Assembly (NCBI GenBank): GCA_947453625.1
Contig: CANGHK010000002.1
Location: 111,774 to 175,773, forward strand
Direction of reading: 5' to 3'
Length of the DNA stretch: 64,000 bases
Origin: Burkholderiales bacterium
GTDB taxonomy: Bacteria > Pseudomonadota > Gammaproteobacteria > Burkholderiales > Burkholderiaceae_C
Shown: piece by piece, positions 53,205 through 60,706 of the stretch
Numbering within the stretch: the stretch's first letter is position 1
How the letters are laid out: each line of letters opens with the position of its first letter
Program-made: the position numbers and the translations under genes
The notes under the pieces: generated by a model
The model's input: only the letters and a program-made list of their open reading frames with translations
What the model was told of the DNA's origin: nothing
Database searches by the model: none

Positions 53205-53984
53205 ATGAAGATCAAGACTCTCGCTTTCGCCGCGATGCTCGCTGCCGTTGCCCAGACCCAGGCCAGCGTCGACGTGAATGGCTACGCCTACATGTCTGCC
53301 GCTGGCGCCGAGCCCTGGAACAGCAACAGCAACCTGGCGGCGATGGACGCCGCTTTCGGCGCCGGCAAATGGGACAGGCTGGACTTCGGTGATGACATCG
53401 CCCCCTACATGATGGTCTACATCGACGGCAGTGCCGCTGCTGGCGTCGACTTCGCCAGCTACATCGATGCCAACCGCGGCGCGCTGGAGTCGTATGTCAC
53501 CGGCGGGGGCCATCTGTTCCTGAATGCGGGTACCTGGGGTCTCGATGGTCAAACCCGGGGCTTGCTCTTCGGCGCCACCACGACCGAGGGTGGCAGCGGT
53601 TACAGCGCCACCGGCCAGCTCACCACCGCCGGCCTGCCGCTGTCGGCCAACGGCGCCGGCACCAATTGGAGCGGCAACTGGTTCGCCCACAACGCGATCG
53701 GTACCGGTGCCGGCTTCACCACCTTCATCACCGGGGCCAGCCAGGATGCGGTGCTCGCCGGCAGGACCTTCGGCGACGGCTACCTGCTGCTGGCTGGCCA
53801 GGCCTCGACCAATTGGCACGCCAGCGTCAATGGCTCCAACCCGTTCCAACTGCGCGTCAACGAGCTGAGCTTCATCAGCGGCAGCCTCACTTCGGCCGTG
53901 CCCGAGCCCGAGCGCTGCGCGCTGATGCTCAGTGGCCTGGCGGCGCTGGCCTCCCTGGCCCGCCGGCGTCAGCCGGGCCTTTGA
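53205..53984 (+). CDS. PEP-CTERM sorting-domain exported protein
   Basis: This is a 259-residue secreted protein with no recognisable enzymatic domain. It has a signal peptide (about 1-20, cut after TQA), then a Gly/Ser/Thr-rich and Asn-rich body with the segment YVTGGGHLFLNAGTWGL. The C-terminus is a classical PEP-CTERM tail: VPEPE, a hydrophobic helix LMLSGLAALASLA, and RRR. Such tails are recognised by exosortase, usually in bacteria that make exopolysaccharide or biofilm matrix. No exosortase gene is in the window, so it must be encoded elsewhere. Function unknown. Confidence 0.85.
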   Translation: MKIKTLAFAAMLAAVAQTQASVDVNGYAYMSAAGAEPWNSNSNLAAMDAAFGAGKWDRLDFGDDIAPYMMVYIDGSAAAGVDFASYIDANRGALESYVTGGGHLFLNAGTWGLDGQTRGLLFGATTTEGGSGYSATGQLTTAGLPLSANGAGTNWSGNWFAHNAIGTGAGFTTFITGASQDAVLAGRTFGDGYLLLAGQASTNWHASVNGSNPFQLRVNELSFISGSLTSAVPEPERCALMLSGLAALASLARRRQPGL

Positions 53985-53988
53985 CCGG

Positions 53989-54318
53989 GTGAGCGCGCCG
54001 CCCGCCAGCGACTTGCCCTGCCTGGCCGCCGAGGGCGATGGCTGCCGCCTCGACGTCAGCGTCTCGCCCAACGCCAAGCGCACGGCGGCCGACGGTCTGC
54101 ACGACGGTGCGCTGCGGGTGCGGCTGGCCGCGCCGCCGGTCGACGGCAAGGCCAACGCGCGCTTGCTGGCCTGGCTGGCCGACGAACTGGGTTGCCCCAA
54201 GCGGGCGGTCGCGCTGCTGCGCGGCGACACTTCGCGCCGCAAGCAACTGCGGATAGACCTCCCGCTGGCCCGTGTGGCGGCCTGGCTGGCGACGCAACTG
54301 CCGCCGGCCGACGCTTGA
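53989..54318 (+). CDS. DUF167 (YggU) family protein
   Basis: This is a small 109-residue conserved cytoplasmic protein of the DUF167/YggU family, with unknown function. The family core is visible in RLDVSVSPNAKRTAADGLHDG, LRVRLAAPPVDGKANARLLAWLADELG and RGDTSRRKQLRI, which matches the known alpha/beta fold. The start is taken as GTG 53989, 4 nt after the stop of the PEP-CTERM gene; upstream codons in frame belong to that gene. Co-transcription with it is likely from the spacing. Confidence 0.85.
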   Translation: MSAPPASDLPCLAAEGDGCRLDVSVSPNAKRTAADGLHDGALRVRLAAPPVDGKANARLLAWLADELGCPKRAVALLRGDTSRRKQLRIDLPLARVAAWLATQLPPADA

Positions 54319-54338
54319 TCGCCGGCCTGCCGCGGGCT

Positions 54339-54449
54339 TCACTGCCTGGCCAGCCACTGTTGCAGCGCCGGCACCAGCCCCGCCAGCCGGTTGCCGCGCC
54401 GGCCGCAGCGCTTGGCCAGGTTAAGCAGTTCGGGTCGGGAGTTGGTCAT
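54339..54449 (-). CDS. Possible small basic protein, 36 residues
   Basis: This is an uncertain small open reading frame, [20 protein letters not shown] at the N-terminus and ending QQWLARQ, predicted basic with one amphipathic helix. An AGGA motif lies about 8 nt before the ATG, and a strong hairpin (54461-54480) sits just upstream. I do not recognise it. It lies in the 318-bp stretch between DUF167 and proA, which otherwise shows only the hairpin and the proA -10-like box. It could be random. Confidence 0.3.
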   Translation of the reverse strand: MTNSRPELLNLAKRCGRRGNRLAGLVPALQQWLARQ

Positions 54450-54460
54450 GCGGTGTCCTG

Positions 54461-54480
54461 TGCTGAAGCGAGCTTCAGCA
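54461..54480. promoter_or_regulatory. Perfect inverted repeat upstream of the small ORF and proA
   Basis: TGCTGAAG-CGAG-CTTCAGCA is an 8-bp perfect stem with a 4-nt loop, 157 nt before the proA ATG. It could be an operator for the minus-strand small ORF or proA, or a terminator for transcription entering from either side. Confidence 0.4.
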
Positions 54481-54636
54481 ATCGCCGCGCCAGGCTTCGC
54501 GTCGGGCCCGGCACCGTGCTGGGCGGATTGCGCCCGAATCGGGCTGGCTTTGCGCGCTGGCCGTGCGCGACACACCGCCGCCGACCGCTGCGGCTTCTGC
54601 TGCCACGCCAACGCGCCGATCTGGGAAAATCAGGCG

Positions 54637-55917
54637 ATGAACCCTGCCGACATCCCCCGCTACATGGCCCAGCTCGGCGCGGCCGCGCGCGCCGCCGCCA
54701 GCGTGATGGCCGCTTCCAGCACGGCGGCCCGCAACCAGGCCTTGCGCGCGCTGGCGCGCCGGCTGCGCGCCGCCGGTGACCCGCTGGCGCGGGCCAACGC
54801 CCTCGACCTGGACGCCGCGCGCGCCGCCGGCCTGGACGCGCCACTGGTCGACCGGCTCAAACTGACGCCGGCGGTGATCGCCACCGTGGCCGAGGGCTGC
54901 GAGCAACTCGCGGCCATGCCCGACCCGGTGGGCGAGATCAGCGGCGTCAAGCGCCGGCCGTCGGGCATCGCGGTGGGCCAGATGCGGGTGCCGCTGGGCG
55001 TGTTCGGCATGGTCTACGAGAGCCGGCCCAACGTCACGATCGAGGCCGCGTCGCTGGCCATCAAGAGCGGCAACGCCGCCATCCTGCGCGGCGGCTCGGA
55101 GGCGCTGCACAGCAATCTTGCGCTGTGGGCGCTGGTGCAGGCCGCGCTGGTCGATGCCGATCTGCCGGCCGACGCGGTGCAACTGGTGCAAACGACCGAC
55201 CGCGCCGCGGTGGGCCAGCTGATCACGATGCCGCAGTATGTCGACGTGATCATCCCGCGCGGCGGCAAGGGCTTGATCGCCCGCATCAGCGCCGAGGCGC
55301 GGGTGCCGGTGATCAAGCACCTGGATGGCAACTGCCATGTCTATGTCGATGCCGAGGTCGACCTCGAGCAGGCGCTGGCGGTCACCGACAACGCCAAGAC
55401 CCAGAAGTACAGCCCGTGCAACGCGGCCGAGTCGCTGCTGGTGCATCGCGCGCAGGCCGCCGCCTTCCTGCCGCGCATCGGTGCGGTGTTTGCCGCCAAG
55501 GGGGTGCAGATGCGCAGCTGCCCGGCGAGCCGGGCGCTGCTGGGCGCGGTGGCGGGCGCCGATCTGGCCGACGCCACCGAGGCCGACTGGTCCGAGGAGT
55601 ACCTGGCGCCGGTCATCAGCATCAAGGTCGTGGGCAGCCTGGACGAGGCGATCGCCCACATCAACCGCTACGGCTCGCACCACACCGACGCAATCCTGAC
55701 GACGAATCATCCGAACGCGATGCGCTTCCTGCGCGAGGTCGATTCGGGCAGCGTGATGGTCAACGCCAGCACGCGTTTTGCCGACGGCTTCGAGTACGGC
55801 CTGGGTGCCGAGATCGGCATCTCGACCGACAAGTTCCACGCCCGCGGGCCGGTCGGGCTGGAGGGCCTGACTTCGCTGAAATGGGTGGTGCTGGGGCAGG
55901 GCGAGGTACGAACTTGA
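54637..55917 (+). CDS. proA: Gamma-glutamyl phosphate reductase
   Basis: This enzyme reduces gamma-glutamyl phosphate to glutamate semialdehyde with NADPH in proline synthesis. The 426-residue length is normal. Visible motifs are [51 protein letters not shown] and the catalytic Cys in [14 protein letters not shown]-terminal [22 protein letters not shown] segment is typical. The start is ATG 54637, with a -10-like GAAAAT (54625-54630) ending 6 nt before it. In many relatives proA follows holA; here it is about 49 kb away. A dispersed repeat follows the stop. Confidence 0.97.
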   Translation: MNPADIPRYMAQLGAAARAAASVMAASSTAARNQALRALARRLRAAGDPLARANALDLDAARAAGLDAPLVDRLKLTPAVIATVAEGCEQLAAMPDPVGEISGVKRRPSGIAVGQMRVPLGVFGMVYESRPNVTIEAASLAIKSGNAAILRGGSEALHSNLALWALVQAALVDADLPADAVQLVQTTDRAAVGQLITMPQYVDVIIPRGGKGLIARISAEARVPVIKHLDGNCHVYVDAEVDLEQALAVTDNAKTQKYSPCNAAESLLVHRAQAAAFLPRIGAVFAAKGVQMRSCPASRALLGAVAGADLADATEADWSEEYLAPVISIKVVGSLDEAIAHINRYGSHHTDAILTTNHPNAMRFLREVDSGSVMVNASTRFADGFEYGLGAEIGISTDKFHARGPVGLEGLTSLKWVVLGQGEVRT

Positions 55918-55960
55918 CCCACTTCCGTAGCGGCTTGCGCCGCTCCCCCTCAAGGGGGCT

Positions 55961-56076
55961 GAGCCCGGACTTGCAAGGTCCAGTGGACCTGGCAAGCCTG
56001 GCGACGGGCCAGGGCGCAAGCCCGGGCGTGGCCTGCAAGACACGCCCGTGGCCCGGCAGAGCCGGATCCACGGCGT
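55961..56076 (+). repeat. Dispersed ~120-bp palindromic repeat, copy 2 (between proA and queC)
   Basis: This is the reverse-complement counterpart of 36376-36495. It carries the hairpin AAGGTCC...GGACCT, a GGGCGTG...CACGCCC pairing and the GGATCCACGGCGT end. Adjacent on the left is CTCCCCCTCAAGGGGG (55943-55958), another common palindrome. It fills most of the 216-bp proA-queC gap. The strand is relative to copy 1. Confidence 0.85.
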
Positions 56077-56133
56077 CCGCCTGGATGCACCGATGCGTGC
56101 GGCGCTGGCGTCGCAGCCTGATGGAGAAGGGCT

Positions 56134-56844
56134 TTGCCTGACACCGATCCCCGCACCGCGCTGGTCTTGTTCTCCGGCGGCCAGGATTCCACCGCCTGCC
56201 TGGCCTGGGCGCTGGCACGTTACGCCAGGGTGGAGACGGTGGGTTTCGACTACGGTCAGCGCCACCGCATCGAGCTCGACTGCCGGCAGACCTTGCGCGC
56301 CGAACTGCTTTCGGCGTTTCCGCCATGGGCCGCCCGGCTGGGCGACGACCACCTGCTCGACCTGCGCCTGCTGGGCCAGATCGCCGACACCGCGCTGACA
56401 CGCGAGCGCGCGATCGAGGTCGAGGCCAACGGCCTGCCCAACACCTTCGTGCCGGGACGCAACCTGCTGTTCCTGACCCATGCCGCCGCGCTGGCCTACC
56501 GGCGCGGCGCCAGCGTGCTGGTGGGCGGCATGTGCGAGACCGATTACTCGGGCTATCCCGATTGCCGCGACAACACCCTGAAGGCGATGCAGGTGGCGCT
56601 GTCGCTGGGCCTGGACTCGCCCATGGTGGTGGAGACGCCGCTGATGTGGCTCAGCAAGGCCCAGACCTGGGGGCTGAGCGAGCGCCTGGGCGGCCGCCTG
56701 CTGACCGACCTGATCATCGAGCACACCCACACCTGCTACCTGGGTGAGCGCGGTCTGCGCCACGCCTGGGGCCGGGGCTGCGGCGCCTGCCCGGCCTGCC
56801 GTCTGCGCGCCGACGGCTTTGCCGCCTGGCGGGCGGCGCGATGA
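56134..56844 (+). CDS. queC: 7-cyano-7-deazaguanine synthase
   Basis: This ATP-dependent enzyme converts 7-carboxy-7-deazaguanine to preQ0 for queuosine tRNA modification. The 236-residue protein has the PP-loop [10 protein letters not shown] (about 14-23), [17 protein letters not shown], the [15 protein letters not shown] region and the C-terminal zinc site with CxxCPACRLR. Translation starts at TTG 56134, preceded by the strong GGAGAAGG; no in-frame ATG or GTG gives a proper N-terminus. The stop overlaps the next gene as ATGA. folE, which makes the first pathway intermediate, is encoded close by at 57882-58610. Confidence 0.94.
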   Translation: MPDTDPRTALVLFSGGQDSTACLAWALARYARVETVGFDYGQRHRIELDCRQTLRAELLSAFPPWAARLGDDHLLDLRLLGQIADTALTRERAIEVEANGLPNTFVPGRNLLFLTHAAALAYRRGASVLVGGMCETDYSGYPDCRDNTLKAMQVALSLGLDSPMVVETPLMWLSKAQTWGLSERLGGRLLTDLIIEHTHTCYLGERGLRHAWGRGCGACPACRLRADGFAAWRAAR

Positions 56845-57386
56845 GCTCGGCAGCGCTAGGTTGGGTCGGCTTGCTGGCCGTGCTGGGCTTGTGGACGCTG
56901 GGGGTGCACAACCGCATCACCGCCCTGCGGGCGGCGATCCTGAGCGCCTGGGTGCCGCTGGACCAGACGCTGGCGCTGCGGGCCCAGGCCTTGGCTGGCC
57001 TGCTGCAGGCGGTGGCCGGTCCGCTGGCCAGTGAGGCGGCGGCGGTCGAGGCCGTGTCCGGTGCCCAGGCCCAGGTGCTGGCCGCCACCGAGGCACTGCG
57101 CCGTCGGCCGGTGGCCCAGGACACGGTGGCCGACCTGAGCAAGGCCGACGCGGTGCTGGCCGCGGTGCTGGTGCGACTGGTCTCGCTGGTCGAGCAACAG
57201 TCGTCGCTGCTCGGCGATGTCTCGGTGCAGTCCGCGCTGCGCAGCTTGCGCGACCTGCCGCCGCGGCTGGTGTTCGCGCGCCAGATGTTCAACGACGCGG
57301 GGAGCGCCTACAACGCCGCGACCCAGCAGTTTCCCACCCGCCTGCTGGCCTCGCTGTTGCGCTTCGGTCTGGCGGGGCGGCTGTAG
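56841..57386 (+). CDS. LemA family membrane protein
   Basis: This is a 181-residue protein with one N-terminal membrane helix (about 5-22) and a long alpha-helical, coiled-coil-like body. The LemA pattern appears in [20 protein letters not shown] (the usual AWSDIDVQLKRR-like segment), the middle helices and the end segment [24 protein letters not shown], where LemA proteins have ARR.YN..V..YN...FP. It is translationally coupled to queC by an ATGA overlap. The function of LemA proteins is not well defined; links to membrane or envelope stress have been proposed. Confidence 0.82.
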   Translation: MSSAALGWVGLLAVLGLWTLGVHNRITALRAAILSAWVPLDQTLALRAQALAGLLQAVAGPLASEAAAVEAVSGAQAQVLAATEALRRRPVAQDTVADLSKADAVLAAVLVRLVSLVEQQSSLLGDVSVQSALRSLRDLPPRLVFARQMFNDAGSAYNAATQQFPTRLLASLLRFGLAGRL

Positions 57387-57415
57387 CGGCGGCGCCTGAC
57401 CGGCTCGAGCCCGAC

Positions 57416-57850
57416 TCAGCCCCGATCGCCCATGATCGACGCGGTGGCCACCAACTCGTCGAACATCGCCAGCGCGACCTTGCCCGACATCGCGTAGGGG
57501 TCCAGCGTGGCGGTGGCCGAGTACTTCAGCAGCAGGCCAGGGTTCAGTCGCGACATGCTGATCTGGCCCATCGCCCAGCCGGCAAAGCGCCGCTCGGTGA
57601 TCTCCTCGAAGCTCAGCAACTGCACATCGGTGTGGCGCGGGTCGGCAGCGATCTTGAGGTAGAGCCGGTTGACGGCGGCCCGGCCGCCTTCCAGGGCCTG
57701 CAGGAAGATGCCGCTGGTGCTGCAGTGGCACAGCAGGCCGGTGATGCCGGTCTGCGGATTGTTCTCCTTGCACTGGCGCAATATGCCCAGCAGCGCGTCC
57801 TGGTCCACGCCGTCGGCGGTGCGGCTCGCGTACATCAGTCTTACCAGCAT
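57416..57850 (-). CDS. BLUF-domain blue-light sensor protein
   Basis: This is a short 144-residue stand-alone BLUF protein that binds FAD and reports blue light. The flavin-site residues are present: Tyr7 in RLMYASR, Asn31 in ENNPQTGITGLL and Gln51 in FLQALEGG, with a semi-conserved Trp/Met segment in GWAMGQISM. After the core (about 1-95) only about 50 residues remain, so output is probably through a protein partner, as in PixD/BlrB-like proteins. The gene lies 31 nt downstream of folE on the same strand and is probably co-transcribed with it. Confidence 0.92.
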   Translation of the reverse strand: MLVRLMYASRTADGVDQDALLGILRQCKENNPQTGITGLLCHCSTSGIFLQALEGGRAAVNRLYLKIAADPRHTDVQLLSFEEITERRFAGWAMGQISMSRLNPGLLLKYSATATLDPYAMSGKVALAMFDELVATASIMGDRG

Positions 57851-57881
57851 GTCATGTCTCCGTGACGGTCGGGGCAGGCGA

Positions 57882-58610
57882 TCAAGAGGAGTTCTTCTTC
57901 GACAGCAGGGTCAAGAACTCGCGTCTCAGGTTGGGGTCCTTCAGGAAGGCGCCGCGCATCATGCTGTTGGTCATCGCGGTGTCGTTGTCCTTGACGCCGC
58001 GCCAGTGCATGCAGAAGTGGTCGGCCTCCATCACGATCGCCAGCCCGTCAGGCTTGACGCGCTCCTGCAGCGCATCGGCCAGCATCACCACCGCCTCTTC
58101 CTGGATCTGCGGCCGGCTCATCACCCAGTCGCAGACCCGGGCGTACTTGCTCAGGCCGATCAGGTTGGAGTGCTCGTTGGGCAGGATGCCTATCCAGACC
58201 CGGCCCAGTATCGGGCACAGGTGGTGAGAGCAGGCGCTGCGCACGGTGATCGGGCCGACGATCATCAGCTCGTTGAGGCGCGAGACGTTGGGAAATTCGG
58301 TCACCGCCGGCATGGGCACATAGCGGCCGCGGAACACCTCCTCGACGAACATCTTGGCCACCCGTTTGGCGGTCTCGTTGGTGTTGTGGTCGCTCTCGGT
58401 GTCTATCACCAGGGACTGCAGCACGCGCTGCATGTTGGCCTGCACTTCGGCTTTCAGCTCGGTCAGCTCGCCGTCGCGGATGTGGTCGGCGATGTTGTCG
58501 TTGGCGTGGTAGCGGCAGTGGGCGTTGACCAACCGGTAGCGGATGCGTTCGCTCGCCGGCAGCAGGGCCAACTCGGCCTCGCTGCGAAAAATGGGGGGGG
58601 TGTCCGACAT
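57882..58610 (-). CDS. folE: GTP cyclohydrolase I (FolE type)
   Basis: This enzyme converts GTP to dihydroneopterin triphosphate for folate, pterin and queuosine/deazaguanine pathways. The 242-residue length fits FolE. Zinc and catalytic residues are visible in the CSHHLCPI motif (Cys, His) and the later Cys in MEADHFCMHWRGV. NETAKRVAKMFVEEVF and HNTNET are typical of the bacterial enzyme. It precedes the BLUF gene, and queC is close by on the opposite strand. A run of eight G (plus strand) lies inside its 5' end, close to the start. Confidence 0.96.
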   Translation of the reverse strand: MSDTPPIFRSEAELALLPASERIRYRLVNAHCRYHANDNIADHIRDGELTELKAEVQANMQRVLQSLVIDTESDHNTNETAKRVAKMFVEEVFRGRYVPMPAVTEFPNVSRLNELMIVGPITVRSACSHHLCPILGRVWIGILPNEHSNLIGLSKYARVCDWVMSRPQIQEEAVVMLADALQERVKPDGLAIVMEADHFCMHWRGVKDNDTAMTNSMMRGAFLKDPNLRREFLTLLSKKNSS

Positions 58611-58696
58611 ATCGATGCAGTAGGGGTCCGCCTAGGGAAATCCATTCTGCCTGCGTCTGCCCCGCCTGGTGCCGGTCAGGGGATAGCATCGGGTTG

Positions 58697-60064
58697 ATGA
58701 TGATCAACGCCCCCTCCGCAGCGCTCCATCGACTGCTGGGCCAGACGGCCGATGCGGTGGCCGCGGTGCGCGCCGGGCGATCGCTGACCGAGTTGCTGGC
58801 AGCCTGCCCGCCCGAGTTGCGCGGCGGCACCCAGGCGCTGAGTTTCCAGGTGCTGCGCGCGCTGGGCGGGGCCGAGGCGGCGCTGGCCCTGATGGCGCCC
58901 AAGACACCGCCGCCGGCGGTCTCGTCCTTGCTGGTCACTGCGCTGGCCCTGCTGTGGCCGGGCGACGCGCCGCCGCCCTATGCCGAGCACACTCTGGTCG
59001 ATCAGGCGGTGACCGCGGCCCGGGCGCGCACGCCGGTGGCGGCCAACTTCGTCAACGCCGTGCTGCGGCGTTTCCTGCGCGAGCGCGCTGCGCTGGTGGC
59101 TCAGGCCCGGCGCTCGCCGGTGGCCGCGCACAACCACCCGCTGTGGTGGATAGAGCACTTGCGCCAGGACTGGCCGGCGCAGTGGCAGGACTTGCTGGCG
59201 GCGGCCAACCGCCACCCGCCCATGGCCTTGCGGGTGAACGCCCGCCGCGCCACGGCCCAGGGTTATGCGCAGCGCCTGGCCGCCGCGGGCCGCGCCGCCA
59301 CCTTGCTGGACGACCCGCTGATCGGCGCCCAGGCGGTGGTGCTGTCCCAGCCCTGCGCGGTGCAGGACTTGCCGGGCTTTGCCGAGGGCGAGGTCTCGGT
59401 GCAGGACCTGTCGGCGCAGCGCGCCGCGCGCCTGCTGCTGGGCGGTGTCGGCGGGCTGCCGGCCTTGCCCGCCGGCGCCAGGGTGCTCGACGCCTGCGCC
59501 GCGCCGGGCGGCAAGACCGCCCACCTGCTCGAACTGGCCGATGTCGACCTGCTGGCGCTTGACAGCGACGCCCGGCGTCTGGTGCGGGTGCGGGACACGC
59601 TGGCCCGGCTGCATCTGCCCGCTGATGGCGCTGAACGCGGCCGGGTGGCGCTGCAGGCGGCCGATGCGCGGTTGGTGGGTCCCTGGTGGGACGGCCGGCT
59701 GTTCGACGCCATCCTGATCGACGCGCCTTGTACTGCCTCGGGCATCGTGCGGCGCCACCCCGATGTGCGCTGGCTGCGCCGGCCCGACGACGTGGCCGCG
59801 CTGGCGCGCCAGCAACGCGAACTGCTGGACGCGCTGTGGCCGCTGCTGGTGCCCGGCGGCCGGCTGCTGTACGCCACCTGCTCGATCTTCAAGGCCGAGG
59901 GCCAGCAGCAGATCGACGCTTTTTTGCAACGCCATGCGGGCGACGGCCCCCGGCTGGACCCGGCATCGCCCGGCCACTTGCTGTGCTTGCCTGACAATCC
60001 TGGCATGCCGGCCGGCCAGCCCACCGGCGATGGTTTCTACTACGCGCTGATCCACAAACCTTGA
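58697..60064 (+). CDS. rsmB: 16S rRNA (cytosine(967)-C(5))-methyltransferase RsmB
   Basis: This enzyme methylates C967 of 16S rRNA. The 455-residue protein has an N-terminal NusB-like RNA-binding domain (about 1-150) and a C-terminal Rossmann-fold methyltransferase. SAM and catalytic motifs: DACAAPGGKTAHLLEL, LIDAPCTASGIVRRHPDVRW (motif IV Cys) and YATCSIFKAEGQQQ (motif VI Cys, the nucleophile). The first ATG of two is used; a TTG lies one codon upstream. A TAGCAT box ends 7 nt before the ATG. It is the first gene of the conserved rsmB-DUF4390-NtrYX group. Confidence 0.96.
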   Translation: MMINAPSAALHRLLGQTADAVAAVRAGRSLTELLAACPPELRGGTQALSFQVLRALGGAEAALALMAPKTPPPAVSSLLVTALALLWPGDAPPPYAEHTLVDQAVTAARARTPVAANFVNAVLRRFLRERAALVAQARRSPVAAHNHPLWWIEHLRQDWPAQWQDLLAAANRHPPMALRVNARRATAQGYAQRLAAAGRAATLLDDPLIGAQAVVLSQPCAVQDLPGFAEGEVSVQDLSAQRAARLLLGGVGGLPALPAGARVLDACAAPGGKTAHLLELADVDLLALDSDARRLVRVRDTLARLHLPADGAERGRVALQAADARLVGPWWDGRLFDAILIDAPCTASGIVRRHPDVRWLRRPDDVAALARQQRELLDALWPLLVPGGRLLYATCSIFKAEGQQQIDAFLQRHAGDGPRLDPASPGHLLCLPDNPGMPAGQPTGDGFYYALIHKP

Positions 60065-60076
60065 CCCTCGCCACCG

Positions 60077-60661
60077 ATGCGCCGCGTGTATCTGCACTTG
60101 CCGCTGCTGCGCATGTTTGTCCAGGGCCTTGGGATGACGGTATGGGCCTTGTGCGCCGCCTTGCTGCTGGCGCCGGGCGTGCAGGCGCAGGGCGTCGAGC
60201 TGAAGTCGCTCAGGCTGGAGCACCGTGACGCCGACCTGACGCTGGAGTTCAACGCCCGCTTCACGCTGGGCCCTGCGATCGAGGACGCGCTGCAGCGTGG
60301 CGTCCCGATGTACTTCGTCGCCAGCACCGTGGTCTACCGCAACCGCTGGTACTGGCGCGACGAGCGCATCGCCCGCGTCACGCGCAGCTGGCGGCTGGCT
60401 TTCCAACCGCTGACCGGCAACTGGCGGGTCAGCCAGGTAGGGGGCATCTCGCAGAGCTACGCCACCCGGGCCGAGGCGCTGGCGTCCTTGTCGCGGGTCA
60501 GTGGCTGGCGCTTGCTGGAGGGCGAGAAGATGGAAGCCGGCGAGCGCTATTACGTCGATTTCAGTTTCCGGCTAGACAGCAGCCAGCTGCCCCAGCCGAT
60601 GCAGATCGACATCGGCGGCGACTGGAAACTGGGCGTCGAGCGCAGCTTGCGCCTCGAATGA
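60077..60661 (+). CDS. DUF4390 domain protein
   Basis: This is an exported or membrane-anchored protein of 194 residues with unknown function. A signal-like hydrophobic segment (about 15-38, ending VQAQG) is followed by an immunoglobulin-like beta fold with VELKSLRLEHRDADLTLEFNA and FRLDSSQLPQPMQIDI, characteristic of DUF4390. It is nearly always found between rsmB and the NtrY/NtrX-like kinase genes in Burkholderiales, so it may act as a periplasmic partner of the sensor, but this is only suggested by synteny. It lies 12 nt after rsmB and 45 nt before the kinase. Confidence 0.87.
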   Translation: MRRVYLHLPLLRMFVQGLGMTVWALCAALLLAPGVQAQGVELKSLRLEHRDADLTLEFNARFTLGPAIEDALQRGVPMYFVASTVVYRNRWYWRDERIARVTRSWRLAFQPLTGNWRVSQVGGISQSYATRAEALASLSRVSGWRLLEGEKMEAGERYYVDFSFRLDSSQLPQPMQIDIGGDWKLGVERSLRLE

Positions 60662-60706
60662 GTCTGCGATCGGTGCCGACATGACGCCTGCCAGCAACGT
60701 TGCACG

